A DNA stretch of 64,000 bases from Pseudoalteromonas citrea (GCF_000238375.3 NZ_AHBZ03000012.1:372001-436000); one strand, 5' to 3'; numbered from the stretch's first letter, positions 18,521-28,732 are shown. Program-made: numbers and translations. The notes: generated by a model not told the origin, from the letters alone.

Positions 18521-21139
18521 GTGGCATTACCTAATAAAGTAAAAACGCTGCTCGATAATGCAGAGCACCTTGACGATTTAAAAGATTGTGCAAGCTATTT
18601 TTATAAATGGTTAAGTAACGAGTTTTCCAAACAACCAGTTCGTAACCTCATTAATTCTCGCGCTGAATTTATTGACCGATTATTAATAAAGCTATTCAAT
18701 GACACTGGCCTCGCCCATTACCCAGAGTTGGCCCTCATTGCAGTGGGGGGATATGGTCGAGGTGAATTACACCCCTATTCAGATATCGACTTTTTAGTAC
18801 TTGTTAATGATACTCCTAATGCCGCTATGACCTTAGCATTAGAGGAATTTGTGACGCTTTTATGGGATCTGAATTTAGAAATAGGCCACAGTGTCCGTAC
18901 ACACAACCAAGTATTAGAACAAAAAAAACAAGACGTCCATTTCACGACCTCTTTACTTGAAAGTCGACTTATTTGTGGTAACCATGTCGAGTTTGAGCGA
19001 CTAAGAAGTCATATTGTAGAAACCCCTATTTGGAAGTCTGACGACTTTTTTATTGCCAAAACCAATGAACAACAAGTTCGTCATAAAAAGTGCCACGGTA
19101 CCGCTTATAACTTAGAGCCTAATATCAAAGAGAACCCGGGGGGGCTCAGAGATGTACAAACCATTTTTTGGGTTGCTAAAAAGCACTTTCATGCTGAAAC
19201 TCTTGAAGAATTAATCAATCATGGTTATCTCACACACGAAGAATACCAAGAGCTACTAGAGTGTTTGGAAAACCTTTGGAATATACGCTTTGCCCTTCAT
19301 TTAGCCGCAGGGCGCAGTGAAAACCGTCTGTTATTTGACTATCAGCCCCATGCTGCCGAGATCTTGGGATTTGGTTCTGAAGGTAAGGCCTCTGTGGAAC
19401 GTATGATGAAGCGCTTATTCAGGATCATGAGCCGTGTCCGTGAAATGAACCAGATGCTGTTATCATATTTCGAGCAGAGTATTTTACCCGACCAAAGCGA
19501 ACAAATAGCGGTTTCTTTAGATGATAACTTTGAGCGTATCGGCAATAAAATCAGTGTAAAAAACCCTTCAGTATTCTTTAGAAGAGAGCAGCTACTGGTG
19601 TTATTCGAGCATATTGCTGATCACCCTGAGATCACCAACATTGAGCCTAGTACTATACGAACAATGCGCCAAGTTCGTCGTCGCCTGCTCGGAGACTTGC
19701 AAGATTATGCCGGTTGTCGAGATGCGTTTTTACGGTTGCTAAAGCATCCTAATGGCATGGGTAGAGCATTTACTTTGATGCATAAACATGGCTTGATTGC
19801 GGCGTATTTACCGCAATGGCGTAATATTTTTGGTCAAATGCAATTTGATTTATTCCACGCCTACACCGTAGATGAACACACTCATAAGCTGATCAACAAT
19901 ATTTATCTATATACCGATAAAGAGCGAAAAAAAGAATTCCCTTTATGCAGTGAAATAATCACCCGTATGGATAAGCCTGAGTTACTTTATTTAGCCGCTA
20001 TCTTCCATGATATTGCCAAAGGCCGTGGAGGAGATCACTCAGAGCTTGGCGCAGTTGATGCGCTCGCTTTTTGTAAAATACATGGTTTCACCAATTCTGA
20101 TGCTCGCTTAGTTTCTTGGCTGGTTGAGAATCATTTGTTGATGTCTGTCACAGCGCAGCGCAAAGACATTAACGACCCAGATGTTATCGCCGAATTTGCT
20201 TCGATTGTAAAAAATGAACGCCAACTCGACTACCTTTACTGCCTCACTGTGGCTGATATTCGCGCGACGAATGACAACCTATGGAATGATTGGAAAAATA
20301 CCCTGCTACGAGAGCTATACTTACACTCACAACATGCACTGCGTTTGGGCCTAGAAAACCCAATGGATATGCGCGACCAAATTCGTGACAAAAAGAAGCA
20401 AGCAAAACAACGGCTTATTAATTTAGAATTTGAAGAGGAAAACATTGATGCGATTTGGTCACGTTTAAAGGCCAACTACTTTACCGCATTCAGTGAGCAA
20501 CAGATCTCATGGCACAGTGAGCACTTACTTAAGATCAATGATTTAAACGCACCTTGCGTTGTTGTGGGTGAACAAGCCATGCATGGCGGCACACAAGTAT
20601 TTGTGTATAGTCCATATAATGCCAATTTATTCTCAAAGCTCCTCACCGTTATCGGTTCTAAAAAAGCCCAAATACAACACGCTCAAGTCATGACAACCAA
20701 GGATAACTCCGTAGTTTATAACTTTGTTATCTTAGAGGTCAGTGGTAACCCCATGAGTAGTAGCCGAGCAAAATCGATACGTCGTGGCTTGGAAGTCATT
20801 TTAAAAGATCCAAAAAAGAAAATTCGTACCAAGAAAAACCGCTCACAGCGCTTTAAAGATTTTAATATAAAACCTAAGGTCATTGTCAGGCCTCATGCCC
20901 GTGCCGATAGAAACTTAATTGAAATTCAAGCCATTGATATACCTGGGCTACTAACAAAAATAGCGGAGGTTTTTCAAGCCAATTCATTGCACATTCACGC
21001 AGCAAGAATTACAACAGTCGGCGAACGCGCAGAAGACTTTTTTGTAATATCAAATACGGATTATCAAGCGCTTGCAGAAGAACATAAAGCTGCACTACAA
21101 CGCGATCTGATGAAAAAATTAAATGCAGAAACAGAGTAA
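18521..21139 (+). CDS. glnD: PII uridylyltransferase/uridylyl-removing enzyme
   Basis: Bifunctional nitrogen sensor that adds UMP to PII at low glutamine and removes it at high glutamine. It has 872 residues (E. coli 890). The nucleotidyltransferase motif [15 protein letters not shown] (76-90) has both catalytic Asp residues; the HD domain reads [13 protein letters not shown] (about 490-503); two ACT domains sit at the C-terminus (about 685-770 and 800-872). The start is a GTG at 18521, preceded by AGGGAG. dapD follows after 10 bp. Confidence 0.97.
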   Translation: MALPNKVKTLLDNAEHLDDLKDCASYFYKWLSNEFSKQPVRNLINSRAEFIDRLLIKLFNDTGLAHYPELALIAVGGYGRGELHPYSDIDFLVLVNDTPNAAMTLALEEFVTLLWDLNLEIGHSVRTHNQVLEQKKQDVHFTTSLLESRLICGNHVEFERLRSHIVETPIWKSDDFFIAKTNEQQVRHKKCHGTAYNLEPNIKENPGGLRDVQTIFWVAKKHFHAETLEELINHGYLTHEEYQELLECLENLWNIRFALHLAAGRSENRLLFDYQPHAAEILGFGSEGKASVERMMKRLFRIMSRVREMNQMLLSYFEQSILPDQSEQIAVSLDDNFERIGNKISVKNPSVFFRREQLLVLFEHIADHPEITNIEPSTIRTMRQVRRRLLGDLQDYAGCRDAFLRLLKHPNGMGRAFTLMHKHGLIAAYLPQWRNIFGQMQFDLFHAYTVDEHTHKLINNIYLYTDKERKKEFPLCSEIITRMDKPELLYLAAIFHDIAKGRGGDHSELGAVDALAFCKIHGFTNSDARLVSWLVENHLLMSVTAQRKDINDPDVIAEFASIVKNERQLDYLYCLTVADIRATNDNLWNDWKNTLLRELYLHSQHALRLGLENPMDMRDQIRDKKKQAKQRLINLEFEEENIDAIWSRLKANYFTAFSEQQISWHSEHLLKINDLNAPCVVVGEQAMHGGTQVFVYSPYNANLFSKLLTVIGSKKAQIQHAQVMTTKDNSVVYNFVILEVSGNPMSSSRAKSIRRGLEVILKDPKKKIRTKKNRSQRFKDFNIKPKVIVRPHARADRNLIEIQAIDIPGLLTKIAEVFQANSLHIHAARITTVGERAEDFFVISNTDYQALAEEHKAALQRDLMKKLNAETE

Positions 21140-21149
21140 AGAGGAAACT

Positions 21150-21977
21150 ATGTCTGATTTAAAAAGCATTATTGAACAAGCTTGGGAACAGCGAGACGGG
21201 ATCTCACCTAACCAAGTAACAGAGGAAGTTTATAACGCTATCACCCAATCTCTTGCCCTGTTGGACTCGGGTGCTGCACGTGTAGCAGAAAAGATAAGCG
21301 GTGAGTGGGTTGTGCACCAGTGGCTAAAGAAAGCCGTTTTATTATCATTTAGAATTCGTGACAACCAGCCGATGAGTGATGGCGTAAATCAGTTTTACGA
21401 TAAAGTGCCGTTAAAGTTCAGCGATTATACGCCTGAGCAGTTTCAACAAGGTGGTATGCGTGTTGTACCAAATGCCGTAGCACGCCAAGGTAGTTTTGTT
21501 GGTAAAAATGTGGTCCTGATGCCGTCATATGTCAATATCGGTGCCTATGTTGATGAAGGCACGATGGTCGATACATGGGCCACGGTTGGTTCGTGTGCGC
21601 AAATAGGTAAGAATGTTCACCTATCAGGCGGCGTTGGCATAGGTGGCGTTTTAGAGCCCCTTCAAGCGAACCCAACAATCATTGAAGACAATTGCTTCAT
21701 TGGTGCACGCTCAGAAATTGTTGAAGGCGTAATTGTTGAAGAAGGCGCAGTAATTTCAATGGGTGTGTATATTTCTCAAAGCACCCGTATTTACGACCGT
21801 GAAACAGGCGAAGTCCATTACGGGCGAGTACCAGCCGGTGCTGTTGTTGTACCAGGCTCTTTGCCAAGTAAAGATGGCTCTCATAGCCTTTACGCTGCCA
21901 TTATTGTTAAGAAAGTAGATCAACAAACACGTGAGAAAGTCGGGATCAACGCCTTGCTGCGTTCAATCGACGATTGA
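21150..21977 (+). CDS. dapD: Tetrahydrodipicolinate N-succinyltransferase
   Basis: Lysine/diaminopimelate pathway enzyme that uses succinyl-CoA. The ATG at 21150 is preceded by AGAGGAAA and gives 275 residues (E. coli 274), starting [17 protein letters not shown] frame open from 21123 overlaps the end of glnD and has no ribosome-binding site. The hexapeptide-repeat helix with [17 protein letters not shown] and [14 protein letters not shown] is intact. It ends before a strong bidirectional terminator. Confidence 0.97.
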   Translation: MSDLKSIIEQAWEQRDGISPNQVTEEVYNAITQSLALLDSGAARVAEKISGEWVVHQWLKKAVLLSFRIRDNQPMSDGVNQFYDKVPLKFSDYTPEQFQQGGMRVVPNAVARQGSFVGKNVVLMPSYVNIGAYVDEGTMVDTWATVGSCAQIGKNVHLSGGVGIGGVLEPLQANPTIIEDNCFIGARSEIVEGVIVEEGAVISMGVYISQSTRIYDRETGEVHYGRVPAGAVVVPGSLPSKDGSHSLYAAIIVKKVDQQTREKVGINALLRSIDD

Positions 21978-22004
21978 TCATTATGAGCTTTTAATGGGCT
22001 TATA

Positions 22005-22059
22005 AAAAAGCGCCTTATGAATTATTCAGTTACCTGAAGTACTTCATAAGGCGCTTTTT
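22005..22059. terminator. Bidirectional terminator between dapD and phhB
   Basis: A perfect 17-bp stem pairs 22005-22021 (AAAAAGCGCCTTATGAA) with 22043-22059 and has a 21-nt loop. It ends in a T-run on both strands, so it serves both convergent units. Confidence 0.85.
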
Positions 22060-22090
22060 AAACTTACCTCATTGGTAAGCTGCTCAATAA

Positions 22091-22435
22091 TTATAATGCA
22101 GCAAACACGTCATCTGTTTTAGCGGCACATACAAAATCATTTTTGTGCAGGCCTTTGATAGAGTGACTCCACCAAGTAACCGTTACTTTGCCCCATTCAG
22201 TCAATAAACCTGGGTGATGGCCTTCATCTTCCGCCATTGCGCCCACTTTATTGGTAAACTCTAATGCTAGCTTGAAGTTTTTAAATTTAAAAACGCGCTC
22301 TAATTGCATGATCCCATCGCGTACCTCAGGTACCCAGTCCGGAATTTGCTTTATCAATACTGCTAACTCTTCATCTGACACTTTAGGCGCATCAGCACGA
22401 CACGCTTCACATTTTTGTGCACTTAAATCAGACAT
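22091..22435 (-). CDS. phhB: Pterin-4a-carbinolamine dehydratase
   Basis: Recycles the pterin cofactor of phenylalanine hydroxylase. It has 114 residues. The catalytic-site pattern EDEGHHPGL and the conserved [11 protein letters not shown] strand are present. The N-terminal CEACRADA is the usual start of the bacterial form. It lies 9 bp after phhA, its functional partner. Confidence 0.96.
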   Translation of the reverse strand: MSDLSAQKCEACRADAPKVSDEELAVLIKQIPDWVPEVRDGIMQLERVFKFKNFKLALEFTNKVGAMAEDEGHHPGLLTEWGKVTVTWWSHSIKGLHKNDFVCAAKTDDVFAAL

Positions 22436-22444
22436 TTAAAATCC

Positions 22445-23242
22445 TTAACTTGCTAGTTTTTGTTTCGGTGGAAATTTTGGCTCAAATAAGCCTAATTCTT
22501 TTGCTTGGGCAACCAATGCCATAATATCCATTTGTGAGATATCAAATAAATCATTGATAGAGTTTATGGTGTAGTAGATTGGCTGCATAATATCAATTCG
22601 GTAAGGTGTGCGTAATACATCAATCACATTTAACGGCTGTATCTCAGGTTTATCTGAATACACGTATTGTGTTTCACCCGGGCTTGATAACACCCCACCA
22701 CCATAAATACGCAGGCCGTCTTCAGTTTGCATCAAACCAAACTCAACCGTAAACCAATATAGACGCGCTAGGTAACCACGATCTTTCTTTTCGGCTGCAT
22801 AGCCTAACTGCCCATATTTATGGGTGAACTCTGCAAAAGCAGGGTTTGTTAACATTGCGCAATGACCAAATATCTCATGAAAAACATCAGGCTCTTGTAG
22901 ATAATCAAACTCTTCACGCGAACGAATAAACGTTGCCACAGGGAACTGCTTGTTTGCTAGCAGTCGAAAGAACTCATCAAAATCAATCAACGCGGGTACA
23001 GGGGCTACTTGCCAGCCTGTTTCACGGGCGAGTACTTCGTTTAGCTCAGCAAGCTGTGGGATACGGTCATGCGGTAGGTTTATTTTTTTTAGCCCTTCCA
23101 TGTACTCGTCACATGCTTTGCCTTCAATGCATTGTAGCTGACGCGCCACAAGCTCTGACCAAATTTTATTTTCTTCATCGCTCCAAGCAATAACCCCGTT
23201 TTCATCGGGTTGCTTAGAGGTGTACTTGCTCGACTTAGCCAT
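22445..23242 (-). CDS. phhA: Phenylalanine 4-monooxygenase
   Basis: Iron- and tetrahydropterin-dependent enzyme that converts phenylalanine to tyrosine. The iron ligands are His122 and His127 (in HEIFGH) and Glu167 (TVEFG), numbered from the ATG at 23242 (265 residues). This is the short bacterial form without the regulatory ACT domain. I prefer this ATG because AAGG lies about 7 bp upstream; the ATG at 23254 lacks a ribosome-binding site but cannot be excluded. Operon with phhB. Confidence 0.95.
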   Translation of the reverse strand: MAKSSKYTSKQPDENGVIAWSDEENKIWSELVARQLQCIEGKACDEYMEGLKKINLPHDRIPQLAELNEVLARETGWQVAPVPALIDFDEFFRLLANKQFPVATFIRSREEFDYLQEPDVFHEIFGHCAMLTNPAFAEFTHKYGQLGYAAEKKDRGYLARLYWFTVEFGLMQTEDGLRIYGGGVLSSPGETQYVYSDKPEIQPLNVIDVLRTPYRIDIMQPIYYTINSINDLFDISQMDIMALVAQAKELGLFEPKFPPKQKLAS

Positions 23243-23264
23243 AGAAACCTTCATTGTTACATAC

Positions 23265-23285
23265 CACGATCGACCTCGGATCGTG
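23265..23285 (-). promoter_or_regulatory. Inverted repeat upstream of phhA
   Basis: CACGATC (23265-23271) and GATCGTG (23279-23285) are exact complements, 7 bp apart, 10-25 bp before the two possible phhA starts. It could be an operator or a leader hairpin. I see no good TyrR-type TGTAAA-N6-TTTACA site in the 23255-23463 gap, so the regulator is unknown. Confidence 0.35.
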
Positions 23286-23463
23286 TTTCAACTTGTGACA
23301 ACGATACTATGTAAAAGTAAGCGAAAGTTTAATAGCAAAGCCCAATTACGGCTTTGCCACAAAAACCAAAATCGTAAAGATTAAAATACATGTGAGTAAA
23401 GTTAATTATACACACCATATTTAACTGATAAAATACAGTGCACGACGTACACTTAAGTTTACA

Positions 23464-24642
23464 TTAAAAAGATTTAAATGCAGATTCTAAATCAGCAATA
23501 ATATCCTCCGCCGCCTCCAATCCTACCGAAATACGGATCAAGCTATCAGAGATCCCAGCTGCTTGACGCTCTTCTGGCGTATAAGGTGAGTGTGTCATCG
23601 ATGCTGGGTGTTGAATTAGTGTTTCAGGATCCCCTAAACTCACGGCCAATGTGCATAGCTCGGTTGCATTAATAAACGCTTCACCTTGCGCTAACGTTCC
23701 TACGATTTCAAAGGCTATAACACCACCAGCCCCTTTCATTTGCTCACCTAGATAATTATATCCAGGGTGAGATGGTAACCCTGGATAAAACACCTGCGAG
23801 ACCTTCGGATGTTTTTCTAAAAATTCAGCCACTTTTTGTGCACTTTCACAATGCCTCGCCATACGCACAGCCAGTGTTTTTAGCCCTCGATTAATAAGCC
23901 ATGCATCATGCGGGCTAATGGTTGCACCAATATCTTTTAATACTGTCAGTTTTATTAATTCAATATGTTCTGCACAGCCACATACGAGACCCGCAACGAC
24001 ATCGCCATGCCCATTTAAATACTTAGTCGCACTATGTACAACAATATCGATACCAAATTGTTTAGGCTTTTGTAATAGAGGGGTCAAAAATGTATTGTCG
24101 ATCACACTGATTAATTTATGTTGTTCAGCAAAACGCCCAATCATTGATAAATCAAGTACCGTCATGTTCGGGTTAATTGGGGTTTCAGCAAAGACCATTT
24201 TGGTCTTTGGCGTAACAGCAGCCTGAAGCTCGGCTTCATCGGTCATATCAACAAACGTGACATCTATGCCAAATTTGGGCAGCATATGAGAAAATAATGC
24301 AAAACTACAACCATACAATGCACTGGATGCAATGAGATGGTCGCCCTGTTGTAAGAAGCTTAACACAGAGGCTGAAACAGCCCCCATCCCCGTCGCGGTT
24401 GCAGCTGCATCGTCCATTCCCTCGAGAGCTGCTACTTTTTGCTCCAGTTCACGTGTTGTCGGGTTGCCTAATCGAGTATAAATATACCCAGGCTCTTCAC
24501 CGGCAAAACGCGCAGCCCCTTGGGCTGCGTCTTTAAACTTAAATGTGGAGGTTTGATACAGAGGTGCTGTTAGTGCACCATGTGGGTCATCAAAATGGGC
24601 TGGGCCGTGGATACATTGCGTGTTGTCATCATACTTCTTCAT
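23464..24642 (-). CDS. megL: Methionine gamma-lyase
   Basis: PLP enzyme that splits methionine to methanethiol, 2-oxobutyrate and ammonia. It has 392 residues and the Cys/Met-metabolism fold. The PLP lysine is Lys207 (SATKYLNGHGD); Tyr55 (YTRLGNPT) contacts the neighbouring active site. Tyr110-Gly111-Cys112 matches the Tyr114/Cys116 pair of Pseudomonas putida methionine gamma-lyase; that cysteine separates it from cystathionine lyases. It lies between ycjF and phhA on the same strand, with gaps on both sides. A short inverted repeat TTATTTA/TAAATAA (24674-24692) lies in its leader. Confidence 0.9.
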   Translation of the reverse strand: MKKYDDNTQCIHGPAHFDDPHGALTAPLYQTSTFKFKDAAQGAARFAGEEPGYIYTRLGNPTTRELEQKVAALEGMDDAAATATGMGAVSASVLSFLQQGDHLIASSALYGCSFALFSHMLPKFGIDVTFVDMTDEAELQAAVTPKTKMVFAETPINPNMTVLDLSMIGRFAEQHKLISVIDNTFLTPLLQKPKQFGIDIVVHSATKYLNGHGDVVAGLVCGCAEHIELIKLTVLKDIGATISPHDAWLINRGLKTLAVRMARHCESAQKVAEFLEKHPKVSQVFYPGLPSHPGYNYLGEQMKGAGGVIAFEIVGTLAQGEAFINATELCTLAVSLGDPETLIQHPASMTHSPYTPEERQAAGISDSLIRISVGLEAAEDIIADLESAFKSF

Positions 24643-24788
24643 AAAATAGCCTGCTAAATTGTTATTCTTAAATTTATTTACCTAATAAATAAATCAGGGA
24701 ATAAAAATTCACAAGCACGCCAGATGGTAAGATGGCTAGTTAGGCATGATTAACTTTAACAGCTTGTATACAATTGTTGTCACTCGCT

Positions 24789-25817
24789 TTATTTGCTGCG
24801 ATTCAATAACGCTTTAAATATTTGCTCAATCGACCCCTGTAATAAATTAGGCTTATCAGCTAATTTAGGTAATGGACGACATAATTCCATTGCTTTGTAG
24901 CCTAAGCGAGCGGTAAATACACCCGCACTCAGCCCTTGTGCAGCTCTAGCAGAAAGCTTACTGAGTAACTCTGCTCCCATACTCGTTGCCGCTAGATCTG
25001 ACACCAGCTCAGCAGCTCCAGCAAACACCATTTGCTTTAATAGTAATTTATATAACGTAATACGACTGCGATACCCTAAGCGAATACCATAGTGCTGACT
25101 TAGCTTCTCAACAAGGTGCACGCCGCGCCATAGTACAGCCAACATATCCAGCAAGGCCATGGGGCTAAGCGCCACCAGCATGGCACTGGTCGTTGCATGC
25201 GTATTAATGATCGCTTTAGCTTGCTGGTCTTGTGTATTCAATAGGGTATTTTGATAAAGCTCTAATACTTCCCTATCGGTATGATGTGCTTTAATGGTCG
25301 CTTTAAACTCTTGCACACCATCTGGGTTATGCTGCTCAAGTAAAGGCGCTAACCACTGCTGAGCTTCGCCTATTTGGGTACTACTCAATAAACGCTGTGC
25401 GTCACTTTGCATATGTTCACGTGTTGATAGCGACTTAAGTGCACGGTATTCACTGAACAAAAACCGTATCAGTGCGACCAAACCCAGTGACAGTACCAAA
25501 ATATATAAGCCACCTAACAGCCAAGATTGCGTAAAGGCTTCTATCACACCGTAAATAGCTTCGGCGGCAACTAAAACAACCAAGCTAATCAGCAATAACT
25601 TCTTAATAGTTAGAAATGTACGCTTTGGCTTAAAAGTATGCTCAAGTTCTTGTTCTAGTGCATCACGTTCATTAAATGCACCCTGCTCAGCATCAGAACT
25701 TGAATTTTCCAGTGCCTGCTCGATGCGCTTTCCAGCCTCCATAGACTGGGGCACTGCTTGGTGAAGTTCATCAGTGCTAATGCGCCTACCTGCGCGCAAA
25801 TTCTGTGGGTCGCTCAT
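24789..25817 (-). CDS. ycjF: YcjF/TIGR01620 family membrane protein
   Basis: Membrane protein of 342 residues linked by context to the phage-shock response. An acidic N-terminal region is followed by two close hydrophobic segments (about 70-125), an internal hydrophobic stretch (about 200-230), and a C-terminal DUF697-like domain. Its ATG overlaps the ycjX stop (ATGA), as in other psp loci. The exact role is unknown. Confidence 0.88.
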   Translation of the reverse strand: MSDPQNLRAGRRISTDELHQAVPQSMEAGKRIEQALENSSSDAEQGAFNERDALEQELEHTFKPKRTFLTIKKLLLISLVVLVAAEAIYGVIEAFTQSWLLGGLYILVLSLGLVALIRFLFSEYRALKSLSTREHMQSDAQRLLSSTQIGEAQQWLAPLLEQHNPDGVQEFKATIKAHHTDREVLELYQNTLLNTQDQQAKAIINTHATTSAMLVALSPMALLDMLAVLWRGVHLVEKLSQHYGIRLGYRSRITLYKLLLKQMVFAGAAELVSDLAATSMGAELLSKLSARAAQGLSAGVFTARLGYKAMELCRPLPKLADKPNLLQGSIEQIFKALLNRSK

Positions 25818-27220
25818 CGTAGCTTATCTCCTAATAAAAATTGTAGGACATGATCTAATCGAACATGGCTCAAACAACCGGCTTGCGCCGGTAACGGCGC
25901 AAAAGATAAAAAGTCGAAGCCCTGTGCTGGCCACTGAGCGCGACTTAATCGATGTGATGGAGGCTCTGGGGGTAAAAATGTTATCGTGTGCTGTTCGTTA
26001 TTGGGTTTACCTTGGATACAATTGAGTGGTTTCCCAGCTTCAACAACTTGCTTTTGCTGCGTACTTTGTACCGCTGAAATCGCCATGGTGTCTATCTCAA
26101 CCCCCGCAAAGCGTAACTCATTACTTTGCTCATGTAACATGCTATGAAGCAGCTTTGCCAATAATGGTTGCTGCTCATAGCTTACGTGGTCGCACTTATT
26201 TGCAGCAAATAAAACCTTATCTATTTTTGGATAAAACAGGCGCTTTAGTAACCCAGAACGACCATAATCAAACACTTGTACGATATTACGTAATGCATGT
26301 TCTTGCTCTTGTAATGTATCAGGTCCGTCGGCTAACGCATTCAACACATCTACCAGCACAATTTGCCTATCGAACTGACAAAAGTATTGCTTGTAAAATG
26401 GCGTTACCACTTGCTGTTTATAAGCGTTAAAGCGACTCTGTAAATGACTATATTGGCTCTCGCTTGAGTGTTCACCTGCACTATGACAGGGGAAAAACAA
26501 TAACACCGGAGCCCCTGCTAAATCTCCAGGGATAAGCATTCTACCAGGTTGTAGTTGCGCTATTCTTGTTTGCTCTTTTAACGTTATGAGTAGCTGCTGA
26601 TATAGTTGTGATAATTGCTTTAAGGCTGCTTCATCAACGGGGGCGTCACTATCAAAATCAGTCAAAGTGCTCAAAAAGTCTTTTGCATAGTCTTTATATT
26701 GAGGTTGTTTTAGTAAGCTAAGAACTTCATTACTCCATGACTGGTAATCTTGATTTAACATGGGTAGATCAACTAACCATTCACCAGGGTAATCAATCAG
26801 CTCTAAATAAACGGTGCTAATCGGTGATAAATGCTGTTTTAGCACATGCCGTGATTCAAATTTAAGTGCAAGGGTTAACGTATTTATACGCTGTGTTGAT
26901 GACGGCCATGTTGGTGTTTCATTTAACAAGCAATCCACTGCACTGGTATAATCAAAAGTCGGAATGTCCAAAGCACGTTGTGGAATTTGCTTTACAGCAA
27001 TTAACCGCTGCTCTCTTACTACGTCAAAAAATGGCAGGTTTTTTTTATCTGCTTGAGATGTTAAATGCTTGATAAGTGCAGTGATAAAAGCCGTCTTTCC
27101 GCTACCACTAAACCCAGTGACGGCAAGCTTTATATGTTGGTCAAGACTTCTATGTAATGTCTTTTGTGCTGTGTTTTTAAATTTATCGAACGTGTCTTTG
27201 CTAAAACGTTTAGTATTCAT
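25814..27220 (-). CDS. ycjX: YcjX family P-loop NTPase
   Basis: Predicted GTP/ATP-binding protein of 468 residues. The P-loop GFSGSGKT is at 36-43; VYLELIDYPGEW resembles a G3/Walker B region and FAANKCDHV resembles an NKxD base-recognition motif, so GTP is the likelier nucleotide. I chose the ATG at 27220; the frame is open to 27247 but that start has no ribosome-binding site. It follows pspC by 83 bp, with a small hairpin between. Confidence 0.88.
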   Translation of the reverse strand: MNTKRFSKDTFDKFKNTAQKTLHRSLDQHIKLAVTGFSGSGKTAFITALIKHLTSQADKKNLPFFDVVREQRLIAVKQIPQRALDIPTFDYTSAVDCLLNETPTWPSSTQRINTLTLALKFESRHVLKQHLSPISTVYLELIDYPGEWLVDLPMLNQDYQSWSNEVLSLLKQPQYKDYAKDFLSTLTDFDSDAPVDEAALKQLSQLYQQLLITLKEQTRIAQLQPGRMLIPGDLAGAPVLLFFPCHSAGEHSSESQYSHLQSRFNAYKQQVVTPFYKQYFCQFDRQIVLVDVLNALADGPDTLQEQEHALRNIVQVFDYGRSGLLKRLFYPKIDKVLFAANKCDHVSYEQQPLLAKLLHSMLHEQSNELRFAGVEIDTMAISAVQSTQQKQVVEAGKPLNCIQGKPNNEQHTITFLPPEPPSHRLSRAQWPAQGFDFLSFAPLPAQAGCLSHVRLDHVLQFLLGDKLR

Positions 27221-27269
27221 ATAAGGGGCACACCTCCCGAGCAACATATTTACATGGATATTTAAAGCG

Positions 27270-27288
27270 GTGGCGCAGAATACGCCAC
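27270..27288 (-). promoter_or_regulatory. Small hairpin between pspC and ycjX
   Basis: GTGGCG (27270-27275) and CGCCAC (27283-27288) form a 6-bp GC-rich stem with a 7-nt loop. There is no U-tract on the minus strand, so it is at most a pause, a weak terminator or an RNA-processing point between psp and ycjXF. Confidence 0.3.
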
Positions 27289-27303
27289 ATAACGTTCAAA
27301 AAA

Positions 27304-27705
27304 TTATAATTTATTAATTTCTCTACTGATTGTAAATTCGCTTGATGTTACGTACGTTTCCATACTTTGTACTCTGCCATCTAAACGATTTAAACGCTCT
27401 TTTAAATCAAACAAAGCTTGTCTGGGCGGCTCACCTTTTTGCCAAACTTTAAACTTTACTGAAATAGGGTCTGCATCGTGATTGACTGACTGCTTGGTTT
27501 CATAATCGCTTTTCTTGTCTAAAATAAACCAACATGCAATATAAACAACAACGAATAAGGGCCCACCAGATAGCAACACTGCCGTAATGAACAGGATTCT
27601 GACCAACCACAATTCCATATTGAAGTAATCACTCAACCCAGCACACACACCTGCAAGCTTCCCTCTTTTTGGATCCCTGTAAAGTTCTCTTTTTATATTA
27701 CTCAT
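27304..27705 (-). CDS. pspC: Phage shock protein C
   Basis: Inner-membrane sensor of envelope stress that, with PspB, releases PspA from PspF. It has 133 residues. The PspC domain occupies about 5-65 (LYRDPKRGKLAGVCAGLSDYF, then a hydrophobic segment to WFILD); a basic/leucine-rich cytoplasmic or periplasmic tail follows. Its ATG overlaps the pspB stop by 4 bp. Confidence 0.95.
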   Translation of the reverse strand: MSNIKRELYRDPKRGKLAGVCAGLSDYFNMELWLVRILFITAVLLSGGPLFVVVYIACWFILDKKSDYETKQSVNHDADPISVKFKVWQKGEPPRQALFDLKERLNRLDGRVQSMETYVTSSEFTISREINKL

Positions 27706-27932
27706 ACTTTACGTCTCCACTCTGGTGCCTCTTGATCAAGTATTGCTTCTAGTGTGTCAACACGGTCAGCCATACTTTCAGCCTTACTTGCCAATTCCAT
27801 AAGTTGACGATGTTCATGCTCACTTAGACCCTGGCTTACCTGCTTTTTACTGCGATAGTGAAGTACAAGCCATAATGGCGCCACTACCAACATAAAAATA
27901 ATGATCGGTGCTACTAATACTTCAAGATCCAT
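27702..27932 (-). CDS. pspB: Phage shock protein B
   Basis: Small inner-membrane protein partner of PspC. From the ATG at 27932 (MDLEVLVAPIIIFML) it has 76 residues (E. coli 74): one membrane helix (about 5-25) and a C-terminal helical region predicted to be coiled coil. AGGAG lies upstream of this ATG. The frame is open to 27974, but those extra codons overlap the pspA-pspB hairpin. Confidence 0.94.
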   Translation of the reverse strand: MDLEVLVAPIIIFMLVVAPLWLVLHYRSKKQVSQGLSEHEHRQLMELASKAESMADRVDTLEAILDQEAPEWRRKV

Positions 27933-27971
27933 AACCCTATACTCCTGCGACTTGATTATTCTGTTACCTAA

Positions 27972-27995
27972 CACCCACTGCTTGGTCAGCGGGTG
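27972..27995 (-). promoter_or_regulatory. Hairpin between pspA and pspB
   Basis: Arms 27972-27980 and 27987-27995 pair over 9 bp on the minus-strand transcript (one G-U pair), with a 6-nt loop. There is no U-tract. It could protect the pspA message 3' end and keep PspA in excess over PspB and PspC. Confidence 0.4.
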
Positions 27996-28007
27996 CGATT
28001 ATTGTCT

Positions 28008-28667
28008 TTATTTGCCAGAAAGCTTTTTCTTAAGCTCTGCAAGCTCATCATCTACTTTTTCGTTCTTTTGTAAATCGGCAATTTCATCCGCTAAGGTCTT
28101 TTTCCCTAAGTCATATGACTCAACTTGCGACTCTAGTCCATCAATCTTAGATTCATAACGCTCAAAACGATTTAAAGCATCTTCTACTTTTGAACTGTCT
28201 AACGCCTTTTTCACCTCTAAACGAGACTCCGCAGAACGCTGACGCAGCACGATGGCTTTTTGACGCGCTTTGGCATCAGCCAGCTTCTCTTGTAGTGTCG
28301 CAACTTCTTGTTGCAGTTTCTCGATATGAGACTCTACATGCGCCAATTCGCTTTGCACACTGGCAGCCGCATCCGCTGACTTTTGCTTTTCCAGTAACGC
28401 TGAACGTGCTAAATCTTCGCGCTCTTTGGTTAAAGCTAGCTCGGCTTTACTTTGCCACTGTGCAACTTCTTCATTTAATTGCTCAACACGACGTGTTAAT
28501 TCTTTTTTCTCTGCTAACGTTTTTGCTGAAGTTGAACGTACTTCAACAAGCGTATCTTCCATTTCTTGGATGATAAGACGAACCATTTTTTCTGGGTCTT
28601 CAGCTTTATCTAAAATAGCATTGATATTAGAGTTAACGATATCTGCAAAACGTGAGAAAATTCCCAT
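28008..28667 (-). CDS. pspA: Phage shock protein A
   Basis: Peripheral membrane ESCRT-III-like protein that supports a stressed inner membrane and inhibits PspF. From the ATG at 28667 it has 219 residues (E. coli 222), starting MGIFSRFADIVNSNINAILDKAEDPEKM, and it is coiled coil almost throughout. AGAGG precedes this ATG; the frame is open to 28739 but that stretch holds the sigma-54-like promoter. First gene of pspABC-ycjXF. Confidence 0.96.
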   Translation of the reverse strand: MGIFSRFADIVNSNINAILDKAEDPEKMVRLIIQEMEDTLVEVRSTSAKTLAEKKELTRRVEQLNEEVAQWQSKAELALTKEREDLARSALLEKQKSADAAASVQSELAHVESHIEKLQQEVATLQEKLADAKARQKAIVLRQRSAESRLEVKKALDSSKVEDALNRFERYESKIDGLESQVESYDLGKKTLADEIADLQKNEKVDDELAELKKKLSGK

Positions 28668-28714
28668 AATCTTTACCTCTTTGGTTTCTAAGTTTAAGTT
28701 GCTTGTATTAGTAG

Positions 28715-28732
28715 TATCAATAAACTTGCCAA
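28715..28732 (-). promoter_or_regulatory. Sigma-54-like promoter of the psp operon
   Basis: On the minus strand TTGGCAAGTTTATTGATA carries the -24 GG (28729-28730), exactly 10 bp, then GA (28717-28718) where the consensus has GC. From memory the E. coli pspA promoter also deviates here (TTGT). The predicted start is about 40 bp before the pspA ATG. The activator gene pspF is divergent, so PspF sites should lie in 28740-28850. Confidence 0.6.

Noticed and set aside
23255-23463. TyrR box ahead of phhA
   Set aside because: TGTAAA occurs near 23310, but the second half TTTA follows at the wrong spacing, so I do not call a TyrR site.
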